In this document: in pieces, positions 30,735-40,187 of the stretch
Position numbering within the stretch: position 1 is the first letter of the stretch
Layout: every line of letters begins with the position of its first letter
The notes under the pieces: model-generated
Seen by the model: only the letters and a program-made list of their open reading frames with translations
The model's database searches: none
Told to the model about the DNA's origin: nothing
Assembly: GCF_016650695.1 (NCBI RefSeq)
Contig: NZ_JAEKFH010000003.1
Span: 1,632,001-1,696,000, forward strand
Reading direction: 5' to 3'
Source of the DNA: Pseudomonas sp. TH41
GTDB taxonomy: Bacteria; Pseudomonadota; Gammaproteobacteria; Pseudomonadales; Pseudomonadaceae
DNA length: 64,000 nucleotides
Translations under genes and position numbers: made by a program

Positions 30735-31885
30735 GATTGTTCCTCGCGGGCCTTGCTCAAGCCTGAGTCGATCAGGTCCAGGTATTCCTGGCGGAACACC
30801 TCGATGTCGTGTTGCTTCTGAAGATAATGATAGGCCTGTTCGCCCTTGGCCTTGAGCGCGTCATCCGACAGCCCAAGGTAGTTATCCAGTGCCGCGACCA
30901 GGCTCGGTACATCTTTTGGCGTGATTGCCAGACCGCCAGCGCCCTGAATCAGCGGTAGCATCGCCGGCACATTAGAGGCAATCACCGGAAGATGACCGCT
31001 CATGCCTTCCAGCAATGCCAGCCCGAGACCTTCTGCCAGCGACGGCATGGTCCAGATGTCGAACGCGCGAACGTACTGCAAGGCGTTTTCCTTAAACCCG
31101 AGCAAATGCGCACGCCCCTTCAGGCCCAGGCGTTCAATCTCGGCGGCCAGGCGCGACTCTTCACGCCCGGCACCGATGATCGCCAATTGAGTATTTGGAT
31201 ACTTATCTTTAAGGGAAGCAAACGCCTGCAACAAATAGGTGTGCCCCTTGACCGGCACCAACCGACCCAACGCGCCGATCAACCGCACCGATGGATCAAT
31301 GCCAAGCATTTCGCGAGCGCGCTCGCGGCTGTGTTGTAAGCCTTCAGCCTGCTCGATATCGATGGCGTTGGTGATGGCGTAAGTGTTCCGGTCGGTGAAA
31401 CCGCAGTCGCAGTCCAGCAGGTACTGTTTGACCGCCGGCGACACACCCACAAAGCGCCAGTGACGATCGATCAGGCGCTGGGTCTGGCGGCGTCGGTAAA
31501 ACCGGTCGTACTCGCCAAATCCGTGGGAAATACCAATGCACAGTGGCACTTTCAACCAGCGATTGAGCATCAGCATCATGTTCACCGGTTTGAAGCGGTT
31601 GCAGATCACCACCTCGAATTTTTCTTTGCGGCAGAACTGATACAGCCGCCACATGGCCCGCAGGCGCATGCCTTTGAGGGCCTTGTCGGAAAATTCGAAA
31701 TACACCGAGCGATCGGCACGGCTCACCGCATCGCCAGGCCCTGGCTTACCTCTCAAGAACGCTGCAGTCACCTCATAACGATCGCCTGGCAGAGCCTTGA
31801 CGATCTGCTCCGCGAGGTCAGCAAAATCATGGGCCTTGACGTTGTAGTCAGGCTGTAATTGCAGAACCTTAGACCGTTGACTCAT
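30731..31885 (-). CDS. ssg: GT4 glycosyltransferase, Ssg-like
   Basis: 384 residues. GT-B fold with the GT4 signature: SVRLIGALGRLVPVKGHTYLLQAFA for the domain hinge, then FDIWTMPSLAEGLGLALLEGMSGHLPVIASNV for the donor site (E in E-G-x-x-L-A-L-L-E). The N-terminal half has the CNRFKPVNMMLMLN motif shared with the WapH protein in this cluster. Position between wapR and dnpA agrees with PA5001 (ssg) in P. aeruginosa as recalled, where loss of ssg affects LPS and surface spreading. It overlaps the upstream DUF6625 gene by 4 bp (ATGA). Confidence 0.78.
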   Translation of the reverse strand: MSQRSKVLQLQPDYNVKAHDFADLAEQIVKALPGDRYEVTAAFLRGKPGPGDAVSRADRSVYFEFSDKALKGMRLRAMWRLYQFCRKEKFEVVICNRFKPVNMMLMLNRWLKVPLCIGISHGFGEYDRFYRRRQTQRLIDRHWRFVGVSPAVKQYLLDCDCGFTDRNTYAITNAIDIEQAEGLQHSRERAREMLGIDPSVRLIGALGRLVPVKGHTYLLQAFASLKDKYPNTQLAIIGAGREESRLAAEIERLGLKGRAHLLGFKENALQYVRAFDIWTMPSLAEGLGLALLEGMSGHLPVIASNVPAMLPLIQGAGGLAITPKDVPSLVAALDNYLGLSDDALKAKGEQAYHYLQKQHDIEVFRQEYLDLIDSGLSKAREEQS

Positions 31886-32766
31886 AACGCTCCCCGGTGA
31901 AAACCAGCCGCATCGATGACCCAGTCAGGCTCGGCGGCGAGACGCCGGATCTCGGCCGGGTCGGGTTGAGGCAACAGTGACCACTCGTTGCGTTTCCAGC
32001 AGACAAAGTGGAAATACGGAAACCGGCGATCGCCATCGCGATCATTACCCAAATGGCCATTGCGCCAATACCATTTGAGCGGGAAATCCTCGGTGCCGTC
32101 ATGCCACTTGATGCAACCACCCGGCGTGCTGAATGCCTCGGTGAATTCGCTGCGTCGACGCCATGGGTTGAACTTGCCCACCAGCTTGAACAAGGGCTCT
32201 GGAAAATTCTTGCGCCAGAGAAAGATTCGACTGAATGCGCCCTCGTCCAGCGCGTGATGCTTCTGATCAGTGAACCGCGCTTTCCAGTCCTTGATCTGCC
32301 TGAACAACTCACGCTTGCGGTCGGTGTTGCGAATCAGGCAAAGATGCCCGGCAACTCGTCGCTCGTGGGTGGAAAACAGGTCATAAGAGGCGAGCCGATC
32401 GGCAGTGAAGTAACTGCGCAGATCACCATACACCAGATCAATATCGCCGAAGCCCCAGAAATCATAGCCTTGCAAGCGGTCGGCATGAATAAGCCCAAAC
32501 GCTGGCCGGATGTCGCACAGTTTGTAAGCCTCTTTCGGCGCAAAGTCGATGTCCAACCGCTGGGACACTATCCCGCAGTAGTCGCTGAACATCATGCTCT
32601 CGACGGTGACATTGGGCGGCAGATTCTCGGGAACGCCACAGTCACTGAAGAACAACCAGTCGATATCAGGATTGCGACGGCAGCTTTCGAGAAAAAACGG
32701 CATCCAGAATGGCCAACGGCCGAAATAAGGCATCAGAAACAAAATACGCGGGCATGGGTTGATCAC
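31882..32766 (-). CDS. DUF6625-type putative glycosyltransferase
   Basis: 294 residues from GTG at 32766 (INPCPRILFLMPYF follows); a GTG at 32802 adds 12 residues and is also possible. The sequence opens with the strand RILFLMPYFGRWPFWMPFFLESCRRNPDIDWLFFSDC and has an acidic FGDIDLVYGD near residue 105 that looks like a DxD metal site. These are typical of the DUF6625 family found in capsule and LPS loci. It lies between the deacetylase and ssg genes; my recollection of PAO1 has no gene at this point, so it is probably accessory. Function is inferred from context. Confidence 0.65.
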   Translation of the reverse strand: MINPCPRILFLMPYFGRWPFWMPFFLESCRRNPDIDWLFFSDCGVPENLPPNVTVESMMFSDYCGIVSQRLDIDFAPKEAYKLCDIRPAFGLIHADRLQGYDFWGFGDIDLVYGDLRSYFTADRLASYDLFSTHERRVAGHLCLIRNTDRKRELFRQIKDWKARFTDQKHHALDEGAFSRIFLWRKNFPEPLFKLVGKFNPWRRRSEFTEAFSTPGGCIKWHDGTEDFPLKWYWRNGHLGNDRDGDRRFPYFHFVCWKRNEWSLLPQPDPAEIRRLAAEPDWVIDAAGFHRGAL

Positions 32767-32820
32767 AGAAAACTCACTATCAATGCTTAAAACGCCGACC
32801 ACATCAGGCCGCGCGATACG

Positions 32821-34266
32821 TTAATTCTGCTGTGCAGATGTTTCGCCATGTTTCAGAAGCCAGAACAGCTCTTGGCGCCTGACTGCCTTGCGAAAGAACT
32901 CATTCTCTCCATAGAGGGACGGCACTCTATTGGCCAACAGCCACTGCATCAACCGCCGCACTCGCCGCTTGAACGGCATCGGCGGTTGCAAGTCGTGCAT
33001 CATCCCCAGCGCCATGGCTTTATCGCGCTGAACCCCCAGAGGCATTGGCAGGCTGCATGGCTGCATCGGCACCGTGGAGTCGAAGGCGGGTGGCAGCGCA
33101 ATGCCATGGCCTGCATCGCCCATCGGCCAGCGATCGTTGTCGTGCAGGTGGTTGGCGTAACCGAGCAACGTGGTCGGCTGCCACTCCAGGCCTCGCAGCG
33201 CTTCAAAAACCGCTTCCTGCGCGCAAATGTGGTCTGGATGTGGATCGAGCGTCGGGTGCGGCAACACGATGACGTCAGGGCGCGCCCGTAGCAGCAACTC
33301 GCGCAGATCAGCCAGCAGATTGTTCCAGGTCGGCATACCGTCGGCGTCGCCCGGCAGGGCAAAGGAATTCAACTGCCGGAACAAGCGGGTGTCGTTCAGA
33401 TCCGCTTCCCGTGATCCCACGGGCTGATTTGGCGCGGCCTGCATCGCCGCCAGTTGCAGACAGAAATAGCCCAACTGCACGCAATGGGCTTCGGGCACCC
33501 CGGCCCAGCGCGGCACGGTGATGCTATCCCAAGCCCGCAGTCGGCCCTTGAGGCGCGACGCTTCGACGGTGTTCAATCCCATCTGCTGATAGTGTTCAGC
33601 TTCGATTTCACCGGCGGTGAGGGTGACGATCCAGGCTTCGTCGGCCTGACTATACAGACCGTAGGCCGCCAACTCCGCATCGTCGGCATGGGGCGCGATC
33701 ACCATCACCCGCTGACGCCTGTAATCCGGATGTTCGAACACCCACAGGACCGGCTCGCCGAGCAATCGGCAAAAACGCCCGCGCAAACGTAATTCACCTT
33801 TGGACAGCACCTGAGCCTGACCACTCAGATTGAGATAACGCAGGCCGTTTACACCGCGCTCGAACGTTTGTCGGTCCGGGTTATCGCCACCTGACAATTC
33901 AACCACAGGGTCGATAAAGCGCCCCAGCCAGGTGCTTTTTATCCGCAGCGCCAGGACCAGCGTCGCGTCGTCGACCAGCATGACGCCCTCGTCCAGCCGT
34001 AAACGCTCACCGTCCAGGTGAACCTTGGGCTTTTGGGTATACGGTGGGAAGTTGTACTGGTAATCGTCTTTCGGGGAATAAAACAAATGGTCGGCAAACC
34101 ACGCCTCGTGGGCGATCCAGCCGAGGAGCGCGAGCAGCAACGGCAGCCACCAGGCCACCAGCACGCCGCAGGTAATCAACAGCACCAGCGCGATCAACAG
34201 TCCGATGCGCTTGTTGCGTCGGTGGCGCTTGAGCAGGTGTTGTTTGCGACTCATGGGCTCACTCAT
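32821..34266 (-). CDS. dnpA: PIG-L family de-N-acetylase, DnpA-like
   Basis: 481 residues. Two N-terminal hydrophobic stretches (about residues 18-48) anchor the protein; the rest is a PIG-L domain with the zinc motif VIAPHADDAELAA (HxDD) and, further on, PHPTLDPHPDH with the second metal histidines. PIG-L enzymes remove acetyl groups from N-acetyl sugars. Position matches dnpA (PA5002), a deacetylase gene in the core-LPS cluster linked to antibiotic persistence. The ATG at 34266 overlaps the mig-14 stop by 4 bp (ATGA). The acceptor sugar is not known. Confidence 0.85.
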   Translation of the reverse strand: MSEPMSRKQHLLKRHRRNKRIGLLIALVLLITCGVLVAWWLPLLLALLGWIAHEAWFADHLFYSPKDDYQYNFPPYTQKPKVHLDGERLRLDEGVMLVDDATLVLALRIKSTWLGRFIDPVVELSGGDNPDRQTFERGVNGLRYLNLSGQAQVLSKGELRLRGRFCRLLGEPVLWVFEHPDYRRQRVMVIAPHADDAELAAYGLYSQADEAWIVTLTAGEIEAEHYQQMGLNTVEASRLKGRLRAWDSITVPRWAGVPEAHCVQLGYFCLQLAAMQAAPNQPVGSREADLNDTRLFRQLNSFALPGDADGMPTWNNLLADLRELLLRARPDVIVLPHPTLDPHPDHICAQEAVFEALRGLEWQPTTLLGYANHLHDNDRWPMGDAGHGIALPPAFDSTVPMQPCSLPMPLGVQRDKAMALGMMHDLQPPMPFKRRVRRLMQWLLANRVPSLYGENEFFRKAVRRQELFWLLKHGETSAQQN

Positions 34267-35159
34267 ACGGTGAAGACCGGCACAGGGTTGCACCAGCGTT
34301 CCTTGTATTCACGGTCAGCGCGCCCGAAGGAAAAACGCAAGGGCTTGTCCAGCGCCCGGGCATGCTCCCAGGCGCTTTGAGTGTTGAGAAAACTCAGCAC
34401 GCTGCCGGGACTGAATTCACGGGTTTCGGGATCGACGCCGCCATTGATGTACTCGACGCTGATCCACTGCGGTGTCTCGACGCGGTAGACCAGTTGAATC
34501 GCTATCGGTGCATCGTTGAGGAAAATCACCGAACCGATCAGCAATTCACGCAGCAACTCGATAACCTCGGCCATACGCTCGGCGCCTGTTGCCGGGAACC
34601 CCCAGCGACGCTGGAACAGATCGCAATAGATCGCCGCCAGCTCGGTGCTGGAAAATTCGGCGACTGGCCGCACGACGCCACCCGCCTCTTCCAGCAAGCG
34701 CAATTCGCGGCGCTGGTTGTAGCGAAACTTCTTCGACAATTCTTCCGGTGTACGGGCCATGGCCAACTGCTCAGCCTGCAACTTGATGCCGCAGAAGCGC
34801 CCTTCATTCAGCACCGAGAGATAGCGTGCGCGGTGGCGCAACGGGGCCTGGGCGTCGTCGCAGGCGGGCAGGATCAGTTCGGCATTGCCGAGGTCAAACA
34901 AGCCTTTTTTACCGCTGCGCTTGAGCACATCCTTGGACAAGGCGAGGTCACGCCCCCAGGTCGGGATCGCAGCTTTGACGTCGCCATTTTGCTCCCAGGC
35001 CAGGTAGCGCACCGGGATGCCGGCCAGCTGAGCCAGACGCTCGACCACCATTGGATGAGTTGCGACGCTGCCGCCATAACGCTGCCACGCCTCGGCATAG
35101 GTCGGGGCATCGACTACCGCCCAGCCACGCTCACGCCAGCCTTGAAGTCGGTTGAGCAT
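34263..35159 (-). CDS. mig-14: Mig-14-like protein (antimicrobial-peptide tolerance)
   Basis: 298 residues from ATG at 35159, which shares a TGATG with the stop of the wapH gene. It is like Salmonella Mig-14, a bacterial surface-associated factor that gives resistance to cationic peptides, and PA5003. The second half has a GNAT/FemAB-like acyltransferase pattern (SKKFRYNQRRELRLLEEAGG, IFLNDAPIAIQLVYRV, LSFLNTQSAWEHARAL, SFGRADREYKERW). No signal peptide. It is in the middle of a coupled LPS operon, so the target is likely an LPS component, which I infer from context. Confidence 0.8.
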   Translation of the reverse strand: MLNRLQGWRERGWAVVDAPTYAEAWQRYGGSVATHPMVVERLAQLAGIPVRYLAWEQNGDVKAAIPTWGRDLALSKDVLKRSGKKGLFDLGNAELILPACDDAQAPLRHRARYLSVLNEGRFCGIKLQAEQLAMARTPEELSKKFRYNQRRELRLLEEAGGVVRPVAEFSSTELAAIYCDLFQRRWGFPATGAERMAEVIELLRELLIGSVIFLNDAPIAIQLVYRVETPQWISVEYINGGVDPETREFSPGSVLSFLNTQSAWEHARALDKPLRFSFGRADREYKERWCNPVPVFTV

Positions 35160-36289
35160 CAACCCCTCGGCGCCAGTTCGGTAACACGCGGCAAACGCCA
35201 GAACGCGTCGCGCACCGCGAGGTCGGAGAAGCGCTCACGCAAGCGGCCAAGCATCAGCTCGGCACACTGGCGTCGTTGCTGCTCGTCCATCGCGGCCAGA
35301 TGCTGCAGGCCTTGAGCCAAGCGCTCGGCATCGCCCAGCGGGAACAAAATGCCTACGCCCTCGACCACTTCCCTCGCACCGCCACACGCGGTGGCGAGCA
35401 GCGGCACGCCAGCGGCCATGGCCTCCAGCAGCACCATACCGAACGGCTCGTTATCGGAACTCAGGGCAAATACGTCGAAGGCACTGAAATAACGCCGGGC
35501 GTCGGGCACTTGGCCGAGAAACAGCACACGGTCGCCGATACCGAGCTCACGGGCGCGGGTCTTGAGCTCCGACTCCAGCCGACCAGTACCGAGGATCACC
35601 AACTGACTATTGGACGGCAAGCCCGGCAACGCGGCGGCAAACCCCTCTAGCAGCGTGGCCTGATCCTTGTCCGGATGCAGCCGCCCGACATTGCCGACCA
35701 CCCAGGCATCCATCGACAAGCCCAGGGTTTCCCGCGCTTCGCGAGCTGACACCTGACTGTCCTGCAAGGCTTGCAAATCGATACGGTTGTAGAGTGTCTG
35801 AATCCGTGCGGCCGGCCATTTCGGCAGGCAACTGCGCATGTCGTCGCGCACTGCATCGGAGACCCCGAGCAGGCTCAGGCGCTTGCGGAAAATACGCGCA
35901 AAGAGTTTGCGAGTGCCTCGCTTGTAATCGCCAAACGCGTGGTGCACGCCAATCACTGGCAACGAAGTGCCGAGCAAGGCGATGTAGATCGGCTTGAAAC
36001 GATGGGCAATGCAGAAACTGAAGTTGCGCGAAGCGGCGATCTTGCGCAGATCGACGATGGCGCCCAGCTTCAGGCCACGAATGGCCTTGGAGCTGTATTC
36101 CATGAACAGCACTTCATCGGAAGCGCAGCCCGCGGCGACTTCGGCGTCGGCGGCCCCAGTCAGGAAGACCGTGGTCACACGGTAACCGGTCCCCGCGAAC
36201 AGGTTGGCGTACTGCCGGGCGCAGTCCAGAAACGGCCCGTCATAGCCGTGACAGAACTGCAACACATGGCGTTCAGCCGAGCGTGTCAT
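35159..36289 (-). CDS. wapH: GT4 core glycosyltransferase, probable WapH
   Basis: 376 residues with a GT-B GT4 layout: VVGNVGRLHPDKDQATLLEGFA at the hinge and FDVFALSSDNEPFGMVLLEAMAAGVPLLATACGGAREVV at the donor site with the E-x7-E pair. The N-terminal half (HRFKPIYIALLG) is like the ssg product. By position it matches WapH (PA5004), the glucosyltransferase of the outer core in P. aeruginosa. It overlaps the start-side end of wapO by 17 bp and ends in TGATG with mig-14. The transferred sugar is not shown by the sequence. Confidence 0.8.
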   Translation of the reverse strand: MTRSAERHVLQFCHGYDGPFLDCARQYANLFAGTGYRVTTVFLTGAADAEVAAGCASDEVLFMEYSSKAIRGLKLGAIVDLRKIAASRNFSFCIAHRFKPIYIALLGTSLPVIGVHHAFGDYKRGTRKLFARIFRKRLSLLGVSDAVRDDMRSCLPKWPAARIQTLYNRIDLQALQDSQVSAREARETLGLSMDAWVVGNVGRLHPDKDQATLLEGFAAALPGLPSNSQLVILGTGRLESELKTRARELGIGDRVLFLGQVPDARRYFSAFDVFALSSDNEPFGMVLLEAMAAGVPLLATACGGAREVVEGVGILFPLGDAERLAQGLQHLAAMDEQQRRQCAELMLGRLRERFSDLAVRDAFWRLPRVTELAPRG

Positions 36290-38030
36290 ATGCGTCCGCG
36301 CCCTCTTTGACCACCAGAATGTCTTCCATGATTAGATACTGTAGATCGGATCCGAAGAACATGTTCAGGGCATCCGTCGGCGAGCAGATCATTGGTTCGC
36401 CACGGCGATTGAGCGAGGTGTTCAGCGACACACCGTTACCGGTGAGCACTTCCAGCGCTTTCATCATGTCGTAGTAGCGCGGGTTGTATTCGCGCTTGAG
36501 TACCTGGGCCCGCGACGTGCCGTCTTCGTGGACGACTTCCGGCACGCGGGTCTTCCACTCTTCCGCCACTTCAAAGGTGAAGGTCATGAACGGCGCCGGG
36601 TGATCGACCTTGATCATCTGCGGTGCGACGGTGTCGAGCATCGACGGGCAGAAAGGCCTCCAGCGCTCGCGGAACTTGATCTGATGGTTGATCCGGTCAG
36701 CCACGCCAGTGGCGCTTGGGCAACCGATGATCGAGCGACCGCCCAGTGCGCGCGGACCGAACTCCATGCGGCCCTGGAACCAGGCCACCGGGTTGCCATC
36801 GACCATGATTTTGGCGATGTTTTCCGGCATGTTCGCAAGCTTGCGCCATACCGGTTTGCTCGGGTGACGGGCACACGCGGCAAGCACGTCTTCATTGGTG
36901 TACGACGGACCGAGGTAGACGTGCTCCATCTTCTCGACCGGTACGCCACGGGCGTGCGACACATAAGCAGCAGCACCCACCGCGGTGCCGGCATCGCCAG
37001 ACGCAGGCTGGACGAACAACTCTTTGACGTCATCGCGGGCGATGATTTTCTGGTTCAGCTTGACGTTCAAGGCACAGCCGCCGGCGAACGCCAGCTTGCC
37101 GGTTTCCTTGAGCACATCGCCCAGGTAGTAGTCGATCATCTGCAGCGAGATCTTTTCAAACAGCGCTTGCATGCTCGCGGCGTAGTGGATGTATGGCTCG
37201 TCGGCGATATCGCCTTCGCGCTTTGGACCCAGCCACTCGATCAGCTTCGGCGAGAAGTAGAAACCTTTGCCCTTTTCTTTATAGCGGCGCAGGCCGATGA
37301 CGTTGGCGTAGTCGGTGTTGATCACCAGCTCGCCGTTTTCGAACGAGGCCAAGCGTGAGAAATCGTATTTGCTGGCGTCGCCGTACGGCGCCATGCCCAT
37401 GACCTTGAACTCACCGTCGAGCATCTCGAAACCGAGGAACTCGGTGATCGCGCCATACAGGCCACCCAGGGAATCCGGATCGAAGAATTCCTTGATCTTG
37501 TGGATTTTGCCGTTTTCGCCATAACCGAAGAAGGTCGTGGCGTACTCGCCCTTGCCATCGATCCCGAGGATCGCGGTTTTTTCTTTAAAACCAGAGCAAT
37601 GGTAGGCACTGGAGGCGTGGGCCAGGTGATGCTCGACCGGCTCGATCTTGATTTTCTTCGGATCGAAGCCCAATTGCTCGAGGCACCAGACAACCTTGTT
37701 GCGATAGCGTTTGTAGCGACGGTTACCCATCAGGATCGCATCGAGCGCACGATCCGGGGCGTACCAGTAACGCTTGGCGTAGTGCCAGCGCGCTTTGCCG
37801 AACAGGCTGATCGGCGCGAACGGAATCGCGACCACGTCAACGTCGGACGGCTTGATGCCCGCTTGCTCGAGGCAGAACTTCGCCGATTCGTAAGGCATGC
37901 GGTTCTTTGCATGTTTATCGCGCACAAAGCGCTCTTCCTCGGCCGCCGCGACCAGCTTGCCGTCGATGTACAAAGCTGCGGAAGGATCATGGCTAAGGGC
38001 GCCGGACAGGCCAAGAATCGTCAATGCCAC
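36273..38030 (-). CDS. wapO: Carbamoyltransferase, probable WapO
   Basis: 585 residues. Layout of the TobZ/NodU family: an N-terminal ASKHA-like domain (ILGLSGALSHDPSAALYIDGKLVAAAEEERFVRDK, with EPVEHHLAHASSAYH and LGIDGKGEYATTFFGYG) and a C-terminal YrdC-like-fold part (FAGGCALNVKLNQKI, WFQGRMEFGPRALGGRSI). These enzymes use carbamoyl phosphate and ATP to put O-carbamoyl on a sugar; in P. aeruginosa the heptose II of the inner core carries one, and the PA5005 homologue, at this position, is the likely enzyme. Start is GTG at 38030. It is the first gene of the run wapO-wapH-mig-14-dnpA-DUF6625-ssg-wapR. Confidence 0.87.
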   Translation of the reverse strand: MALTILGLSGALSHDPSAALYIDGKLVAAAEEERFVRDKHAKNRMPYESAKFCLEQAGIKPSDVDVVAIPFAPISLFGKARWHYAKRYWYAPDRALDAILMGNRRYKRYRNKVVWCLEQLGFDPKKIKIEPVEHHLAHASSAYHCSGFKEKTAILGIDGKGEYATTFFGYGENGKIHKIKEFFDPDSLGGLYGAITEFLGFEMLDGEFKVMGMAPYGDASKYDFSRLASFENGELVINTDYANVIGLRRYKEKGKGFYFSPKLIEWLGPKREGDIADEPYIHYAASMQALFEKISLQMIDYYLGDVLKETGKLAFAGGCALNVKLNQKIIARDDVKELFVQPASGDAGTAVGAAAYVSHARGVPVEKMEHVYLGPSYTNEDVLAACARHPSKPVWRKLANMPENIAKIMVDGNPVAWFQGRMEFGPRALGGRSIIGCPSATGVADRINHQIKFRERWRPFCPSMLDTVAPQMIKVDHPAPFMTFTFEVAEEWKTRVPEVVHEDGTSRAQVLKREYNPRYYDMMKALEVLTGNGVSLNTSLNRRGEPMICSPTDALNMFFGSDLQYLIMEDILVVKEGADAYDTLG

Positions 38031-38060
38031 AGGGGTCTAGCCTCTAGTTAGTCTGCATGC

Positions 38061-38075
38061 AGGCGCAAGGCGCCT
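38061..38075. repeat. Small hairpin in the wapO leader
   Basis: AGGCGC, AAG loop, GCGCCT: perfect 6-bp stem 30 bp upstream of the wapO start, on the untranslated side of the long LPS operon. It has T-rich sequence only 5' of it on the minus strand, so it is not a terminator for that strand. Confidence 0.35.
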
Positions 38076-38207
38076 CAAAAATTAATGTGCCCTCGCAAGG
38101 GGCGAGAGACAGCTAAAGGGCGGGATTATAGCGTAAACATGGCGGGAATGACCCTAAGGTTATCAGCGCCGCAAAGATGGCACCCTGAACTAAAGCGCTC
38201 CCCCGGC

Positions 38208-38543
38208 TCATCCATTGGCGGACTGCCAGTAAATCCGGAGGCTGCCGTCGACGCCCTGCCGATAAATCGTGTACGGCAGGACAACCGTGTCCAGAACGCC
38301 GGACAACGTCATGTCCAGCAAAACGAACGGCACCAGAAATCCTGTGGGGTCCGGTGCTGCATGCAACAGGCAAAAATCGTGGGCCAGACCGCTATAGACG
38401 CGAGGAATGGACTGACAGTAGGTTTTTTGCCGACGCAGGCTCTGAGTGGCCGCCGTGTCATCCTGCAGCACCGTGGTGACGGTCCCGCAACCTGCCAGAA
38501 CCAGTGAAAGAGCGCCTGATGAGACTGCCATTTTTATAGTCAA
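38208..38543 (-). CDS. YceK/YidQ-family small lipoprotein
   Basis: 111 residues from a TTG at 38543, 6 nt after GGAGGG; the next in-frame ATG, at 38531, has no site at a useful distance. The start MTIKMAVSSGALSLVLAGC gives a good lipobox with Cys at position 19. The rest (TYCQSIPRVYSGLAHDFCLL..., VLLDMTLSGVLDTVVLPYTIYRQ) matches the YceK/YidQ family of small outer-membrane lipoproteins, in which LDLPLSLVLDTLLLPY-type motifs recur. It stands alone between wapO and the double-kinase gene. Role unknown. Confidence 0.72.
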   Translation of the reverse strand: MTIKMAVSSGALSLVLAGCGTVTTVLQDDTAATQSLRRQKTYCQSIPRVYSGLAHDFCLLHAAPDPTGFLVPFVLLDMTLSGVLDTVVLPYTIYRQGVDGSLRIYWQSANG

Positions 38544-38673
38544 AATCTGCCCTCCGAGAACGTCAGGCAAACTAGCATCGTGGCAAATCAGGGCACAGTT
38601 CATGGGGTCTGCAGATTATGTAGGACATTTCATAAGAACTTGCCCCTTAATCTCGGGGGGCTGTTCTGGCCCC

Positions 38674-38730
38674 TTCGCAAGCAGGCTCGCTCCCACATTT
38701 ATCCAATGTGGGAGCGAGCCTGCTTGCGAA
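38674..38730. repeat. Palindromic repeat, short-loop form (TTCGCAAGCAGGCTCGCTCCCACA type)
   Basis: Inverted arms TTCGCAAGCAGGCTCGCTCCC and complement with a short loop, between the small lipoprotein gene and the double-kinase gene. The arms use AGGCTCGC in place of the AAGCCCGC of the other copies. Confidence 0.8.
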
Positions 38731-38735
38731 TGGAT

Positions 38736-40187
38736 TCAGGCAGCGCTGGAGATGTCTTTGGGAAGACGCTGATCAATGACCTGATACAGCGCACTGTTTT
38801 CAGGCCAGTTACGCATGAACCGCGCCCGATCTCGCGTATACGCCGGGGCAAAACTGCTCACCGAGCCATGCTGACACATCGAATCGAGATCGATCAGCGC
38901 CCAACGATCCTGCTGCCAGAACAGATTGTGACCCTTGAAATCCCCGTGACTGATCCGTTCGCGAATCAGTTCGGCAAACAAATGATCCAGCGCCAGCAAT
39001 TCAGCCTCGGGCGCCCCGCCGCTCTCAACGTACGGCGCGAAACGCTCAATAATGTCAGGCCCCGACAAGTGCTCGGTCACCAGATAGGCCCGACTGCGCA
39101 ACCACAGAAAACGCTTTTCCAGCAGCGCCAATGGCTTGGGCGTGGCGATTCCGAGGAACGCGAGGCGATTGCCTTCGCGCCACGAATGCCAGGCGCGGCT
39201 CGGGCGCCAGAAGCGTTTGAGCCAGTGGGTAAAACCTTTGATGTTGTAACGTTTAATCACCAGCGTCCGACCGGCCACCGCGACTTTTCCGACACTCGCA
39301 GCACCGCCGGTCTTGTACAGATGCCCCTGATCTAGCAAGGCATCCGCCTGCTCCAGCACCGGCAGCATCGCCGCCTCTTCCTCGCGACGAATCGCTCGCA
39401 AGCCGAACGCCCCGCGCTGGACGCTGAACAGCGTGCATTCGCGACCGACCTTGGCCAGGAAGTCCTTGAGGCGCCAGCTACGAACTTTATTGATCTGCTT
39501 CTGCAACGCCTCCATGGGCAAGGCATGTTCGCCATTGCTCAGGAGGTAATACACCAGCAATTCTTCGGTGAACGGCTCCAGCGACTTGGGCAACTGGGCG
39601 AAAAACACACCGAGGTTTTCCAGGACCTTGTGTCGCGATAGCGGCTGGCCCGGTGTTTCGGTACAAATCCCGGCACCGTCGATCAAATACAGCCGACCAC
39701 CCTGGCGCAACAGATTGTCCAGGTGCAGGTCTTCCTGCCAAAGCCCTTTGCGGTGCAATTGACCAATCGCACCCAGCGCATCGGCCAACACCGCCGATTG
39801 CTCATCCGCAAGCATTGGCAAGTGCTCAACCTGTTCCCAGGCATCCCCCAGGCTTTCGGCGCCCTCAAGGAAATCGAACAGCAACCAGCCGCCCTCGCCG
39901 TCTTTCAGGCCGTCGGCCAACAGCTGCGGGGTGGTCAGCCCTTGAGCGGCCAACAAACGCACACCGTTGCGTTCACGCTGAAAATGCCGCGCAGCCTTGC
40001 TGCCCACCAACAACTTGGCCAGCACCGGCCGGCCACGCCAGACACCGGCACCGACATAGCGCTGCCCCGGCAACACTCGCAACAGGCTCAACAACTGCAA
40101 CTCGGCAGGACCGGCGGCATCGGCCAGTGAAATACTCAGCGGCAGGCCCGGGCTGCGGCCGGCGTGTTTCAGTTCGGACAAACGCAT
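38736..40187 (-). CDS. Double-domain LPS kinase-like protein (PA5006-like)
   Basis: 483 residues made of two kinase-like domains in tandem. Domain 1 (about 40-250) has the ATP-lysine candidate Lys58 (PVLAKLLVG) and a catalytic loop QEDLHLDNLL (Asp153, Asn158). Domain 2 (about 290-460) has Lys312 in VIKRYNIKG, SHGDFKGHNLF (Asp416, Asn421) and the metal Asp433 in LIDLDSM. No membrane segment. The start at 40187 has AGGAG 8 nt upstream and is part of a TGATG with the 19-codon relic gene. It is last in the waaF-waaC-waaG-waaP run and should act on a core sugar, but the acceptor is unknown. Confidence 0.82.
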   Translation of the reverse strand: MRLSELKHAGRSPGLPLSISLADAAGPAELQLLSLLRVLPGQRYVGAGVWRGRPVLAKLLVGSKAARHFQRERNGVRLLAAQGLTTPQLLADGLKDGEGGWLLFDFLEGAESLGDAWEQVEHLPMLADEQSAVLADALGAIGQLHRKGLWQEDLHLDNLLRQGGRLYLIDGAGICTETPGQPLSRHKVLENLGVFFAQLPKSLEPFTEELLVYYLLSNGEHALPMEALQKQINKVRSWRLKDFLAKVGRECTLFSVQRGAFGLRAIRREEEAAMLPVLEQADALLDQGHLYKTGGAASVGKVAVAGRTLVIKRYNIKGFTHWLKRFWRPSRAWHSWREGNRLAFLGIATPKPLALLEKRFLWLRSRAYLVTEHLSGPDIIERFAPYVESGGAPEAELLALDHLFAELIRERISHGDFKGHNLFWQQDRWALIDLDSMCQHGSVSSFAPAYTRDRARFMRNWPENSALYQVIDQRLPKDISSAA

